Positions 42,852 to 52,470 are shown, counted from the stretch's first letter. The stretch is DNA of 64,000 nucleotides from Yeosuana sp043876835 (GCF_043876835.1 NZ_JBAWJZ010000007.1:160440-224439), one strand, 5' to 3'. Translations and numbers: made by a program. Notes: generated by a model not told the origin, from the letters alone.

Positions 42852-43717
42852 GCTTTTTTAGTTCCTTTTATCATTCTGTCCTTTTTGAAAATATCCTGCT
42901 TTAATTCAACATCATAAAAATTATGCTCTTTTAATAATTGTATCATTGGATTTCCAAGATACTCATTGATTTCAAAAAACAAAGAACCTTCATCCTTTAA
43001 ATTATCAACAGCCAATTGTGTAATGGCTTTATAAAATTTCAATGGATCTTCGTCATCAACAAACAATGCCAAATGGGGTTCATTATCTAAAACATTAGCT
43101 TTCATTTGTTCTTTTTCCAACCCACGAACATAAGGTGGATTAGACACTATGATATCAAACTTTAAATTTTTAAAATCCGGATGCCATGTTTTTGAGTTTA
43201 ATATACTAGCTTCAATAAACTCAATATTTACATGATTTAATTCAGCATTTTGGGACGCTGTTTTTAACGCATCATTACTAACATCGAGAGCAAATACCTG
43301 AGCATTTGGCAAATTCTTAGCTAATGAAATGGCAATACAACCACTACCAGTTCCTATATCTAAAATACTAAGTTTATTTTTTGATGTTGAAAGATTGTTC
43401 AAAATCCATTGAACCAACTCTTCTGTTTCAGGTCTTGGTATTAATACACTTGGATTTACTTTAAATGGCAATCCATAAAATTCAGTTTCTCCTAATATAT
43501 ATTGAATGGGAATATTTTTCTTTAAAGCATTTAATCCTTCAAGAATAGGCTGATATTCTTCATTGGAACAAAGTTGTTCAGGACTTAATGCAAATTTAAG
43601 TCGGTTTAAACCCAAATAAAATTCAATAAGAATATAAAAGAAATTATCTATTTCTTCAACTTCATACAATCCCTTTAATTCACTTTGGAATAATTCCTTA
43701 ATCCTTTTTAATTTCAT
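42848..43717 (-). CDS. prmC: Peptide chain release factor N5-glutamine methyltransferase
   Basis: 289 residues. Methylates the GGQ glutamine of release factors. The helical N-terminal domain is followed by VLIPRPETEELVQWIL, SAM-binding ILDIGTGSGCIAISLA, and the glutamine-methyltransferase motif NPPY in IIVSNPPYVRG. Overlaps the GNAT gene upstream and the LOG gene downstream by four bases each; one transcript to ligA. Confidence 0.96.
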   Translation of the reverse strand: MKLKRIKELFQSELKGLYEVEEIDNFFYILIEFYLGLNRLKFALSPEQLCSNEEYQPILEGLNALKKNIPIQYILGETEFYGLPFKVNPSVLIPRPETEELVQWILNNLSTSKNKLSILDIGTGSGCIAISLAKNLPNAQVFALDVSNDALKTASQNAELNHVNIEFIEASILNSKTWHPDFKNLKFDIIVSNPPYVRGLEKEQMKANVLDNEPHLALFVDDEDPLKFYKAITQLAVDNLKDEGSLFFEINEYLGNPMIQLLKEHNFYDVELKQDIFKKDRMIKGTKKA

Positions 43718-44208
43718 AAATCTTTAATCATCCAAACACCACAAGAAAAATGTCCTGTATTTCCTAAAGCGCCTTCTAAATGTTTAAAACCAAAAGATTC
43801 ATAGATATGTATAGCAGCTTTTAATTGTGATGCCGATTCCAAATAACACTTTTTATATCCTAAATCCTTGGCAGTTTGCATACATTTTTCAAACAAAAGC
43901 TTACCATAACCATTTCCTCTAACTTTTGGAGAGAAATACATTTTTTGAATTTCGCAAACATCATCAGCTTCAAAATCTTTTAAAGGTTTAACGCCACCAC
44001 CACCAAGCACCTCACCATCTGACTCAATTACAAAATAAATATCGTTTTCATTCTGAAAAGACTCAAACATTCTAGGTGTTTCCTCATCTTCATAAGCGGT
44101 TCCTACCAATGGAATTTTAAATTCATGAAAACATGCTCTAATAACACTCTCTATTTGAGCATTATCACCAGGTTGAATTTCTCTTATAATGATATTGTTA
44201 TTACCCAT
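43714..44208 (-). CDS. GNAT-family N-acetyltransferase
   Basis: 164 residues. IIIREIQPGDNAQIESVIR at the start, YFSPKVRGNGYGKLLFEKC as the acetyl-CoA loop (motif A), and YKKCYLESASQLKAAIHIYESFGF (in parts) as motif B. Substrate unknown. First gene of the minus-strand operon with prmC and ligA; divergent from ribD across 22 bp. Confidence 0.88.
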   Translation of the reverse strand: MGNNNIIIREIQPGDNAQIESVIRACFHEFKIPLVGTAYEDEETPRMFESFQNENDIYFVIESDGEVLGGGGVKPLKDFEADDVCEIQKMYFSPKVRGNGYGKLLFEKCMQTAKDLGYKKCYLESASQLKAAIHIYESFGFKHLEGALGNTGHFSCGVWMIKDL

Positions 44209-44226
44209 TTTTTAATCTTATTTTTG
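44195..44226 (+). promoter_or_regulatory. Promoter of ribD, giving a leaderless or nearly leaderless transcript
   Basis: TTG at 44195-44197, 21-nt spacer, TATTTTTG at 44219-44226. Transcription should begin at about the GTG start codon of ribD (44231). The -33 part lies within the divergent GNAT gene. Confidence 0.5.
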
Positions 44227-44230
44227 CGAT

Positions 44231-45235
44231 GTGAATATACATGAAAAATACATAAAAAGGTGTATAGAAATTGCTAAAAATGGCTTAGGAACAACACGCC
44301 CAAATCCTATGGTTGGTTGTGTTATTGTACTAAATAACGCTATTATTGGAGAAGGATTTACAAGCAAGTACGGTGGAGCACATGCCGAAGTTAACGCTAT
44401 TAATTCTGTTGAAGATAAATCGCTTTTAAAAAAAGCTACATTATACGTTACACTCGAACCTTGCAGTCATTACGGAAAGACTCCTCCTTGCAGTGATTTA
44501 ATAATCTCCCATAAAATTCCTAATATAGTTATTGGATGTATTGATGACAATGAAAAAGTTGCAGGCAAAGGCATTGAAAAACTAATGAATTCAGGTTGCC
44601 ATGTTACCATTGGAGTTTTAGAAAAAGAATGTAAAGAGCACCATAAACGCTTTTTTACATATCATAATAAAAAACGCTCATATATTATTTTGAAATGGGC
44701 AGAAACAGCTGATGGTTTTATAGCACCAAAAACTAAAAACGAACAAAAACCTGTTTGGATTACCAATGAATTTTCTAGGCAATTAGTGCATAAATGGCGA
44801 GCCGAAGAACAAGCAATTTTAGTTGGCGTCAACACCGTTTTGCAAGACAATCCCAGTTTAACAGCTAGAGATTGGACAGGCGAAAATCCAATTCGTATGG
44901 TTTTAGATAAAGACAATTCACTTTCTAAAAGCTTTAATGTTTTTAATAACGAGGCAAAAACCATCGCTATAAATAATAACGAAATAGACTTTTCAAGAAA
45001 TATTGCTCAGCAAATTTGTTCTGTTTTATTTGAACATGAGATAACATCTGTTATTATTGAAGGTGGAACTAAAACATTACAAACCTTTATTGATGAAAAC
45101 TTATGGGACGAAGCCAGAATTTTTACTGGAAATTGTTATTTCAATGAAGGCGTGAAATCCCCAACTTTTTCAGGAAAATTGGTTTCTGAAACAAAAATTA
45201 AAGAAGACATTCTTAAAATTTACACAAATGATTAA
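44231..45235 (+). CDS. ribD: Bifunctional riboflavin biosynthesis deaminase/reductase
   Basis: 334 residues starting at GTG 44231 (homologues begin at the same place). Deaminase half (about 1-145) with the zinc motif HAEVNAI and PCSHYGKTPPCSD. Reductase half (about 150-334) with LKWAETADGFIAP, ILVGVNTVLQDNPSLTARD and IIEGGTKTLQTFID. Second and third steps of riboflavin synthesis. Overlaps the HAD gene by eight bases. Confidence 0.96.
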   Translation: MNIHEKYIKRCIEIAKNGLGTTRPNPMVGCVIVLNNAIIGEGFTSKYGGAHAEVNAINSVEDKSLLKKATLYVTLEPCSHYGKTPPCSDLIISHKIPNIVIGCIDDNEKVAGKGIEKLMNSGCHVTIGVLEKECKEHHKRFFTYHNKKRSYIILKWAETADGFIAPKTKNEQKPVWITNEFSRQLVHKWRAEEQAILVGVNTVLQDNPSLTARDWTGENPIRMVLDKDNSLSKSFNVFNNEAKTIAINNNEIDFSRNIAQQICSVLFEHEITSVIIEGGTKTLQTFIDENLWDEARIFTGNCYFNEGVKSPTFSGKLVSETKIKEDILKIYTND

Positions 45236-45839
45236 AAGTATAGTTTTTGATTTTGGAAACGTATTCTTAAATCTTGACATTGATGGAGCTCTTCAAAATG
45301 CTCTCAACCTTTTTAAACTTAAAAATTTTCCAGAGGAAATGACTGCTGTCAATTCACTTTACGAGCAAGGTTTAATTACTACAGAAGAATTTATTGAGTT
45401 TTATTCGGACAACTTTCCAAACATTCCAGAAGAAACACTTATTGATAATTGGAATTTCATGCTAAAAGACTTTCCTAATCACAGGTTAGAGTTTTTAACA
45501 GAACTAAAAAAATCTTCAAAATACAAACTCATACTTTTAAGCAACACCAACGAAATTCATATTAATTGGGTAAAAGAAAACATTCCATTTTATGAGAATT
45601 TTAAAAACTGTTTTGATGAATTTTATTTATCGCATGAAATAATGTTGAGAAAGCCCAATGAAGACGTTTTCCAATTTGTATTAAAGGAAAATAACCTTGA
45701 AGCAAAACACACCTTGTTTATAGATGACAATTCAGACAATATAAATTCTGCAAAAAAATTAGGTTACCAAGTTTGGCATATAAATCCAGAAAATGAGGAT
45801 GTAACTACACTTTTTAAGACTAAAAAAGAATTATTTTAA
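45228..45839 (+). CDS. HAD-family phosphatase
   Basis: 203 residues. Nucleophile motif I VFDFGNVFLNLD, helical cap (about 15-90), motif II LLSNTNEIH, Lys in LRKPNEDVF and motif IV FIDDNSDNI. In flavobacteria a HAD hydrolase beside ribD may provide the missing phosphatase of the riboflavin pathway (inference from position). The overlap with ribD supports cotranscription. Confidence 0.85.
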   Translation: MIKSIVFDFGNVFLNLDIDGALQNALNLFKLKNFPEEMTAVNSLYEQGLITTEEFIEFYSDNFPNIPEETLIDNWNFMLKDFPNHRLEFLTELKKSSKYKLILLSNTNEIHINWVKENIPFYENFKNCFDEFYLSHEIMLRKPNEDVFQFVLKENNLEAKHTLFIDDNSDNINSAKKLGYQVWHINPENEDVTTLFKTKKELF

Positions 45840-45844
45840 AAGGT

Positions 45845-46453
45845 TTGACCGAAAAAGACACATATAAAACTATTGAAAACCCTTCAGAAGAAATTTTGTT
45901 TAAAGACAAAAACAGTAAGTTTTTTGGATATGCTTTTCCAGTATTAAATGAAGACGAGGTAAAAGACCATTTAATCGACCTTAAAAAAAAGCATCATTCG
46001 GCAAGACATTGGTGTTATGCGTATCAAATAGGAACTGATACAATTTCATTTAGAGCAAATGATGACGGCGAACCTAACAATACTGCAGGCATGCCTATTT
46101 ACGGGCAAATACAATCGTTTGAAGTTACTAATATTTTAATTGTGGTGGTTAGATACTTTGGAGGAATTAAATTAGGCGTTGGCGGATTGATAAATGCCTA
46201 CAAAACTACTGCTCAACTAGTTCTAGAGAATACCTCTATCGTAGAAAAAACCATTAACATTGATTACCTAATTACTTTTGATTACAAAAACATGAATAAG
46301 GTAATGCGCATTATAAAAGAGAAAAATTTAGAGGTTATAAATCAGAAGTTAGAATTAAATTGTCAGATAACTATTTCTGTAAGAAAAAAAGATTCCAATT
46401 TGATCTTTGAAACGTTTAATAATGTCTTTGAAGTATCAATTAAGATAATTTAA
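45845..46453 (+). CDS. YigZ/IMPACT family protein
   Basis: 202 residues. Start is TTG at 45845 (no upstream ATG; MTEKDTYKTIENPSEE fits homologues). The IMPACT domain (about 15-125) shows KFFGYAFPV, HHSARHWCYAYQIG, DDGEPNNTAGMPI and VRYFGGIKLGVGGLINAYK; the C-terminal DUF1949 ferredoxin-like domain follows. Possible role in translation under stress, poorly defined. Five bases after the HAD gene. Confidence 0.88.
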   Translation: MTEKDTYKTIENPSEEILFKDKNSKFFGYAFPVLNEDEVKDHLIDLKKKHHSARHWCYAYQIGTDTISFRANDDGEPNNTAGMPIYGQIQSFEVTNILIVVVRYFGGIKLGVGGLINAYKTTAQLVLENTSIVEKTINIDYLITFDYKNMNKVMRIIKEKNLEVINQKLELNCQITISVRKKDSNLIFETFNNVFEVSIKII

Positions 46454-46454
46454 A

Positions 46455-46865
46455 TTAATTCTCAATAACGTCTAAAATGTATTGAGGCGCCCTAACCGGC
46501 CTATTTGTTTTCATGTCAACAAACGCTAAAATAACACTAGCCGTAGCAATGATTTCCCCTGCTTCATCCGTGATTTCATATTCAAATTCTATCTTAGCTG
46601 TAGGCCTGTTTTTTAGTTGAGTTTTCACATTAATTACATCATCATAACATGCTGGTTTTTTAAAGTTTAACATCATTGAAACAACAGGAAGTTTAATACC
46701 GCTATCTTCCATTTTTTTATAAGAAATCCCCAATTTTCTCAACCATTCAATACGTCCCATCTCTAGATATAATGCGTAATTTCCATGATGAACTACCCCC
46801 ATTTGATCTGTTTCACCGTAACGAACTCTAATTTGTATTTCATCAAATTTTAATTGGTTTTTCAT
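46455..46865 (-). CDS. Acyl-CoA thioesterase, hotdog fold (YbgC/4HBT type)
   Basis: 136 residues. VRYGETDQMGVVHHGNYALYLEMGRIEWLR (in parts) is the 4HBT catalytic helix region with the conserved Asp and the HxGxY loop. Hydrolyses an acyl-CoA, exact substrate unknown. Ends against yigZ in convergent arrangement and is divergent from dnaA across 193 bp. Confidence 0.9.
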   Translation of the reverse strand: MKNQLKFDEIQIRVRYGETDQMGVVHHGNYALYLEMGRIEWLRKLGISYKKMEDSGIKLPVVSMMLNFKKPACYDDVINVKTQLKNRPTAKIEFEYEITDEAGEIIATASVILAFVDMKTNRPVRAPQYILDVIEN

Positions 46866-46899
46866 CGAATAATATATAAGTATTTTAAAAAAAAAATTG

Positions 46900-46907
46900 T
46901 ACTTTCG
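46900..46907 (+). promoter_or_regulatory. Candidate -7 box of dnaA
   Basis: TACTTTCG fits the TAnnTTyG form of the -7 element. It would give a leader of about 145 nt for dnaA. No -33 box is clear. Confidence 0.3.
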
Positions 46908-47058
46908 GATAGTTGATAAACATGAGGATTTTTTTCTTAATATTCAATAGCAAATGATTTTTTTTTTAAGAATTTTGTTCACATATTTGTCACACTAATG
47001 GGATTGAGAATTTACTTCTCTGTTTAATAACTAACTAACAAACCATAAAACAAAATTA

Positions 47059-48486
47059 ATGAGTATAACTGCGCAATCGGTATGGAATAATTGTCTAGAA
47101 TTTATAAAGGATAATATACAACCGCAAGCATATAAAACTTGGTTTGAACCAATTATAGCAGTTAAGCTTGCAGATAACGCATTAAGCATTCAAGTACCTA
47201 GTAAATTCTTTTATGAATGGCTTGAAGAGCATTATGTGAAAATTCTAAAGGTATCATTAACAAAAGAGTTAGGCGAAAAGGCTAAACTTGTTTACATCAT
47301 TAAAATGGAAAACACGTACGGCAATAAACAACCATTTACAGAAAAGATACCAAGTTCTAATCGAACTGCGGTTAAATCTCAAGAAGTAGATATACCTCTT
47401 AATAACAAAAATCCAGAATTAAGGAATCCTTTTGTTATTCCAGGAATTCGTAATGTAAAAATTGAGTCTCAACTAAATCCAAATTATAGTTTTGAAAATT
47501 TTTTAGAAGGTGATTCAAACCGTTTAGCCAGAAGTGCTGGTTTAGCTGTGGCTTCGAAACCAGGCGGAACTTCATTCAATCCATTATTGATTTTTGGTGG
47601 AGTTGGTCTTGGAAAAACTCATTTAGCGCATGCTATTGGTGTTGATATTAAAGATAAATATCCTGAAAAAACGGTTTTATATATTTCTGCTGAAAAATTT
47701 ACTCAACAATACATTGATTCTGTAAAGAAAAATAACAGAAATGATTTTATTCATTTTTACCAAATAATAGATGTTCTAATTATTGACGATGTCCAGTTTC
47801 TTTCAGGGAAATCTGGAACACAAGATGTATTTTTCCATATTTTCAACCACTTACACCAAAACGGTAAACAGGTTATTTTAACAAGTGACAAGGCACCTGT
47901 TGATATGCAAGATATAGAACAACGATTATTATCTCGTTTTAAATGGGGACTATCAGCTGAATTGCAAAATCCAGATTTTGAAACAAGAGTTTCTATTTTG
48001 AAAAACAAATTATATCGTGATGGTGTGGAAATGCCTGATGATATTATTGAATTTGTTGCAAAAAACATTAAAAGTAATGTTAGAGAACTTGAAGGTGCTA
48101 TCATTTCATTAATAGCTCAATCTTCATTCAATAAAAAAGAAATTACGCTTGACCTTGCTAGACAAATAGTTGAAAAGTTTGTAAAAAACACAAAACGTGA
48201 GGTTTCAATAGACTATATCCAAAAAGTGGTTTCAGATTATTTCCAAATGGATATTGATACGTTACAATCTAAAACCAGAAAACGCCATATTGTACAAGCC
48301 AGACAATTAGCTATGTTTTTTGCAAAAAAATTCACAAAAGCATCATTAGCTAGTATTGGTTCCCAAATAGGAAAAAGAGATCATGCAACCGTACTTCACG
48401 CTTGTAAAACAGTAGACAATTTAACTTCAACCGACAAGCAATTCAGAAAGTATGTTGAAGATATAAGTAAAAAACTATCTGTTTAA
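47059..48486 (+). CDS. dnaA: Chromosomal replication initiator protein DnaA
   Basis: 475 residues. Domain I (about 1-85) with AYKTWFEPI, a short linker, the AAA+ domain with Walker A GGVGLGKTHLAHAIG and Walker B VLIIDDVQFLSGK, sensor stretch ILTSDKAPVDMQDIEQRLLSRFKWG (in parts), and the C-terminal DNA-binding domain with the signature GKRDHATVLHACKTV. No dnaN follows, as is usual in Flavobacteriia. I see only two loose 9-mers resembling DnaA boxes upstream, so the origin is not claimed here. Confidence 0.98.
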   Translation: MSITAQSVWNNCLEFIKDNIQPQAYKTWFEPIIAVKLADNALSIQVPSKFFYEWLEEHYVKILKVSLTKELGEKAKLVYIIKMENTYGNKQPFTEKIPSSNRTAVKSQEVDIPLNNKNPELRNPFVIPGIRNVKIESQLNPNYSFENFLEGDSNRLARSAGLAVASKPGGTSFNPLLIFGGVGLGKTHLAHAIGVDIKDKYPEKTVLYISAEKFTQQYIDSVKKNNRNDFIHFYQIIDVLIIDDVQFLSGKSGTQDVFFHIFNHLHQNGKQVILTSDKAPVDMQDIEQRLLSRFKWGLSAELQNPDFETRVSILKNKLYRDGVEMPDDIIEFVAKNIKSNVRELEGAIISLIAQSSFNKKEITLDLARQIVEKFVKNTKREVSIDYIQKVVSDYFQMDIDTLQSKTRKRHIVQARQLAMFFAKKFTKASLASIGSQIGKRDHATVLHACKTVDNLTSTDKQFRKYVEDISKKLSV

Positions 48487-48498
48487 ATCTTTTTTGTA

Positions 48499-48951
48499 AT
48501 GATTAAAATTTTAATGGTATGCTTAGGGAACATTTGTCGATCTCCCTTAGCTGAAGGCATTCTAAAATCAAAACTACCTAGCAATAAATTTATAGTGGAT
48601 TCGGCAGGAACAGCCAATTATCATGTGGGTAGCCAACCAGATAGAAGGTCAATTGCTGTTGGCAAAAAGTATGGGATTGATATTTCTAATTTAAAAGGCA
48701 GACAATTTAACATTAAAGACTTTGATGCCTTTGATTACATATATGTCATGGATGAATCCAATTATCAAAATGTTATTTCAATAGCTAGAAACGAAACTGA
48801 TAAAAATAAGGTAAAATTTATTTTAAACGAAGTTTATCCCAATCGAAACTATGACGTACCAGATCCTTATTATGGTGGTGAACAAGGCTTTGAAAATGTT
48901 TATAAAATGCTAGATGAGGCGTGTACTATTATTGCCGATTCGTTGGTTTAA
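48499..48951 (+). CDS. Low-molecular-weight protein-tyrosine phosphatase
   Basis: 150 residues. P-loop CLGNICRSP (Cys nucleophile near residue 8, CxxxxxR-S) and the general acid in VPDPYYGG. Dephosphorylates tyrosine in proteins, often in regulation of envelope polysaccharides; no such locus is next to it. 12 bp after dnaA, possibly in the same transcript. Confidence 0.94.
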   Translation: MIKILMVCLGNICRSPLAEGILKSKLPSNKFIVDSAGTANYHVGSQPDRRSIAVGKKYGIDISNLKGRQFNIKDFDAFDYIYVMDESNYQNVISIARNETDKNKVKFILNEVYPNRNYDVPDPYYGGEQGFENVYKMLDEACTIIADSLV

Positions 48952-49014
48952 AATATTCTTCTGCTAAATATTTAGTACTTTTAAACTCTAAATTCTTAAA
49001 AATAAAAACATCTT

Positions 49015-49731
49015 ATGAATACTGGAAAAGGAAAACTTTATCTTATACCAACCACTTTAGGCGATAATGAGCCTTTGGAAGTTCTTCCGATTTCAGTAAA
49101 AAAAATTATAGAAGAAACTGATGTCTATATTGTTGAAAATGAAAAAACAGCAAGACATTTTATAAAAAAAATTAACCCTAAAAAAGTACAAGCTACTTTA
49201 AAACTTTTTCCGCTTAATAAATTTACAGATAAAAGTTTATTACCTGAATATTTAGAGCCTTGCTTGAAAGGCACTAATATTGGTCTATTATCTGAAGCTG
49301 GCTGCCCGGGAGTTGCTGATCCTGGAGCTGATATTGTTAAAATTGCTCATCAAAAAAACATAAAAGTTGTTCCTTTAGTTGGTCCTTCTTCCATTTTGAT
49401 GGCTCTTATGAGTTCCGGTATGAATGGGCAAAGTTTTGCTTTTAATGGCTACTTGCCAATTGATAAAGATGAAAGAAAAAAAGAAATTAAACATTTAGAA
49501 AGAATTTCTTCTGATCAAAATCAATCTCAAATTTTTATAGAAACTCCTTACAGAAACAACAAATTGCTTGAAGATTTATGCAATACATTAGATGCTAACA
49601 CATTAATCTGTGTCGCATGTGATATTACTTTGTCAACAGAATTTATCAAAACCCAAACTGTAAATTCATGGAAAAAAAATATTGTAGACCTTCATAAAAG
49701 ACCTACAATATTTATTATTCATAAAAACTAA
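49015..49731 (+). CDS. RsmI-like tetrapyrrole-methylase-fold methyltransferase
   Basis: 238 residues. GKLYLIPTTLGDN at the start, EAGCPGVADPGADIV as SAM-binding loop, PLVGPSSILMALMSSGMNGQSFAFNGYLP (in parts), and FIETPYRNNKLL near the end. It belongs to the SAM-dependent 16S rRNA C1402 2'-O-methyltransferase family, but the N-terminus is modified (PTTLGD for PTPIGN), as in a paralogue common in Bacteroidota. Exact target not certain. Confidence 0.82.
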   Translation: MNTGKGKLYLIPTTLGDNEPLEVLPISVKKIIEETDVYIVENEKTARHFIKKINPKKVQATLKLFPLNKFTDKSLLPEYLEPCLKGTNIGLLSEAGCPGVADPGADIVKIAHQKNIKVVPLVGPSSILMALMSSGMNGQSFAFNGYLPIDKDERKKEIKHLERISSDQNQSQIFIETPYRNNKLLEDLCNTLDANTLICVACDITLSTEFIKTQTVNSWKKNIVDLHKRPTIFIIHKN

Positions 49732-49739
49732 CTGTTTTT

Positions 49740-50405
49740 TTAAACTGAAGTCGCTTTTGCGTTTTTATTTGGCTTCAAGAAAGACGTATCATAACCAGAA
49801 AACTTTTTCATGTAATACTCAATGGTCGTACCATAAGCATCTTCAAAATTTTCAGTTCCATAACTTCTTAAATAATCCTTCACGCTACCTGCACCAGCTA
49901 AATGAGCCGCTGCTAAAATACCAGATTCTGTAATTGCAATTCCATTGATTTTCTTACCAACAAAATTTTTAATGTCTCGTCTTAAAATCCACTTATTACG
50001 CTCTGCATTTGCTATAAAAGCACGCTCTTGAAGTTCAGGATCTTTCAAAAATTCTTCAGAATCATGAATTCCAATTAACTTTAAGGTAGCTTTCCCAAAT
50101 TGATATTTACCTAAATAACCTAAAGTATTTACCGTAAAATAATCTCCTCGAGACTCTTTAAAAGCTAAAGCTTCTTTAAATCCTACAAATGATTTCCCCA
50201 AAAAAGGTGAATATGATTTGTTTGCGTTCAACAATGCTAAGTCACTAGTTTTAGTTCCTGCATCTTGGCTTACCGTGTAATTTAACACTAAACCTGCCGT
50301 AGAGTACTTGCTTGAATCAATCGCTTTATTTGATGAAAGCGAAACATACAATAAAATGCATATTGTAAGTGATACTATTAAATAACTTGCAATATTTTTT
50401 TTCAT
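49740..50405 (-). CDS. Lysozyme-like peptidoglycan hydrolase, membrane-anchored or secreted
   Basis: 221 residues. N-terminal hydrophobic segment (about 8-24), then a low-complexity linker and a lysozyme-like core: GFKEALAFKESRGDYFTVN with the likely catalytic Glu in KESRG, TLGYLGKYQFGKATLKLIG, and AGILAAAHLAGAGSVKDYL-type helices (here GILAAAHLAGAGSV). Suggests a lytic transglycosylase/lysozyme-like activity in the periplasm. mltG lies two genes upstream. Not assigned to a named gene. Confidence 0.6.
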   Translation of the reverse strand: MKKNIASYLIVSLTICILLYVSLSSNKAIDSSKYSTAGLVLNYTVSQDAGTKTSDLALLNANKSYSPFLGKSFVGFKEALAFKESRGDYFTVNTLGYLGKYQFGKATLKLIGIHDSEEFLKDPELQERAFIANAERNKWILRRDIKNFVGKKINGIAITESGILAAAHLAGAGSVKDYLRSYGTENFEDAYGTTIEYYMKKFSGYDTSFLKPNKNAKATSV

Positions 50406-50515
50406 AATGTTTAAATTTCTTCAGCATATTTTAACAAAAAAATGCCTGAAAATTTCAGCGTGCAAAATTAGACATTTTTTTAATTAATTCAAAATTAATC
50501 GATTATGTGTATTTT

Positions 50516-51424
50516 TTAATAGTACAATAGATGAAATACACACCTTTTTTTGCTTAATTCTAGGGTAGGAAATGGTACTTTAATGCTATTAAAAACACTC
50601 AAAATAGTTCTCAAAAAATGTGAATCTGTTTTGATGTTTTCCAAATTTACATCAAAACTTAAATAATATTGATGGTATCTATCACTATTTGTTAACAACT
50701 GATTGTCAATATCTTTACTTCCATTTAACATGCCGTTTGCCCCGTAACCAAAGGCAATATTGATCCATTTTGGTAATTTACTTTCCTTAAAAAAAGAGTG
50801 AAGATTTGCACTTAACCAATATGTTTGGCCATTATAGTCCTTCAAAAGTTGCTCTTGAAAACTTTTTCCTAGTTTATCTGGGCTTTGTGGTGCATATTTT
50901 GTTTGATGAAATGAAAACTTTACAGAAATACGTTGTTCATCCCACAATAATTCTTGACCAACATACAAACTTGTACCTAACCCATTTGCCAATATATCAC
51001 CCCAAGAAAAACCCCATTCTTTTGAAAAACCATCAAAAACTTCAACAGTAGTTAGAAAACCAAAACCTAAGGTAGAACCATAAATAAGCTGATTTTTTTT
51101 GCTTACACCACTCCAATTGAGTGCATCTGCCCCAAATCTTCCTAATTGGTATGAAGAAAAAAGATGGCCAAATTTATCCATTTGCATCCACTCACTATTG
51201 TCATTTATTGTGTGGAATTTAGATCTATCATAATCGGCATACCACAATTGGTTTAAACTAATGAGTGTGACTCCAGCAAGTGATGCCTCTGATATTAACA
51301 AAGCATTTCGCCTTGGTTTATTTAAAGTATCGCTTGGTGTTAAGAATGAATCAACCTTTGATTGTGAATAAGAAAATACCGTTAGAATAAATAAGAATGA
51401 AAAATATTTAAATCTAACTTTCAA
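50516..51424 (-). CDS. DUF2279 protein
   Basis: 302 residues with a signal peptide (about 1-20, FSYSQ). Core: LAGVTLISLNQLWYADY, DKFGHLFSSYQLGRFGADAL and FSKEWGFSWGDILANGLGTSLYVGQEL (in parts), matching DUF2279 (YfiM-like) with its conserved DKxGH. The C-terminal third has beta-strand-like alternation, so an outer-membrane location is possible. Function unknown. Begins two bases after mltG. Confidence 0.8.
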   Translation of the reverse strand: MKVRFKYFSFLFILTVFSYSQSKVDSFLTPSDTLNKPRRNALLISEASLAGVTLISLNQLWYADYDRSKFHTINDNSEWMQMDKFGHLFSSYQLGRFGADALNWSGVSKKNQLIYGSTLGFGFLTTVEVFDGFSKEWGFSWGDILANGLGTSLYVGQELLWDEQRISVKFSFHQTKYAPQSPDKLGKSFQEQLLKDYNGQTYWLSANLHSFFKESKLPKWINIAFGYGANGMLNGSKDIDNQLLTNSDRYHQYYLSFDVNLENIKTDSHFLRTILSVFNSIKVPFPTLELSKKRCVFHLLYY

Positions 51425-51426
51425 AC

Positions 51427-52470
51427 CTATTTTCTTATACCTTGAGTTGATAGATACCTTTGGTATTCCCTTGCATTAACATTATGCTGTGCTAAAGTTT
51501 TAGCAAACTTATGGTATCCTAATTTATTTGCATCAGCAGCAAAATAATAATACCCGTGTTTTTGATAATTTAAAACGGCATCAATGGCTGAAACGTCTGG
51601 CATAGTAATAAGTCCAGGTGGCAATCCTGCATATTTATACGTATTATATGGAGAATCAATTTCTTTATGAATATTTAAGACCCTTTTAATAACAGTATTT
51701 TTATTCTCAGGTAATTGATAAGCAGCAAATTTAATAGTAGGATCTGCTTGTAGTGGCATTCCAACTTTTAATCTGTTTAAATATACTCCTGCGATAATGG
51801 GTTGTTCATCTGCTTTTTTAGATTCTTCATAAACTATTGAGGCTAATGCGATAACTTCAGAAGGGCTAAGATTAATGGATTTTGCCTTCTCTAATCTTGC
51901 ATCAGTCCAGAAACGTTTAAACTCTTTTAGCATACGATCTCTAAATTGATCTGCGGATGTATTCCAGAAAAACTCATAACTATTAGGAATGTACATACCT
52001 AAAGCGGTAGCTTTATTGAAATTGTTTTTACTTAAAAAAGATTCATCAAACATAGCTTGAACTAATTGCAAACTATCTGCTTCAATTTGCGAACCAATAC
52101 GTCCTGCAAGCTTTTCTATGGTTTCCTGGTTGTTAAAGGATATTTTAATTGGGATATTATTACTTCTTATAGAATTTATAATATCGTTATTATTCATTCC
52201 TTTTTTTATAATGTATCGTCCTGCTTTTATGTTAGAAACATATTTTTTTTGGTTTGCTAGGGCATCAAATTTATCAATGTCTTTTAAAAGTGGTAAAAGC
52301 TGTTCTCTAACATTTTCATAAGTTGCATTAGTAGGAATATAAATATAAGCGCTGTCATTATTAAATGCAGTATTAGGCTTAAACATGGCATTATATATAA
52401 AATAAGCAAAATATGCAGCTACGACTAAACCCAAAAGTGCAATTGCTGTAAGAATTTTTTTGATATACAT
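51427..52470 (-). CDS. mltG: Endolytic murein transglycosylase MltG
   Basis: 347 residues, YceG-like. One N-terminal membrane anchor (about 9-28), LysM-like subdomain (IPTNATYENVREQL, KAGRYIIKKGMNNNDII), then the catalytic domain with Glu in SIVYEESKKADEQPIIAGVYLNRLKVGMPLQADPT (in parts) and TYKYAGLPPGLITMPDVSAIDAVL near the end. Cuts nascent glycan strands. One base after the GNAT gene, in an operon with dapF. Confidence 0.96.
   Translation of the reverse strand: MYIKKILTAIALLGLVVAAYFAYFIYNAMFKPNTAFNNDSAYIYIPTNATYENVREQLLPLLKDIDKFDALANQKKYVSNIKAGRYIIKKGMNNNDIINSIRSNNIPIKISFNNQETIEKLAGRIGSQIEADSLQLVQAMFDESFLSKNNFNKATALGMYIPNSYEFFWNTSADQFRDRMLKEFKRFWTDARLEKAKSINLSPSEVIALASIVYEESKKADEQPIIAGVYLNRLKVGMPLQADPTIKFAAYQLPENKNTVIKRVLNIHKEIDSPYNTYKYAGLPPGLITMPDVSAIDAVLNYQKHGYYYFAADANKLGYHKFAKTLAQHNVNAREYQRYLSTQGIRK

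Noticed and set aside
46975..46996. TTGTTCACA and TTTGTCACA upstream of dnaA as DnaA boxes, hence oriC
   Set aside because: Only 7/9 and 6/9 matches to TTATCCACA, no further boxes or unwinding element stood out; origin not supported.
47757..48104. 115-codon minus-strand ORF opposite dnaA
   Set aside because: Shadow of the AAA+ domain of dnaA.
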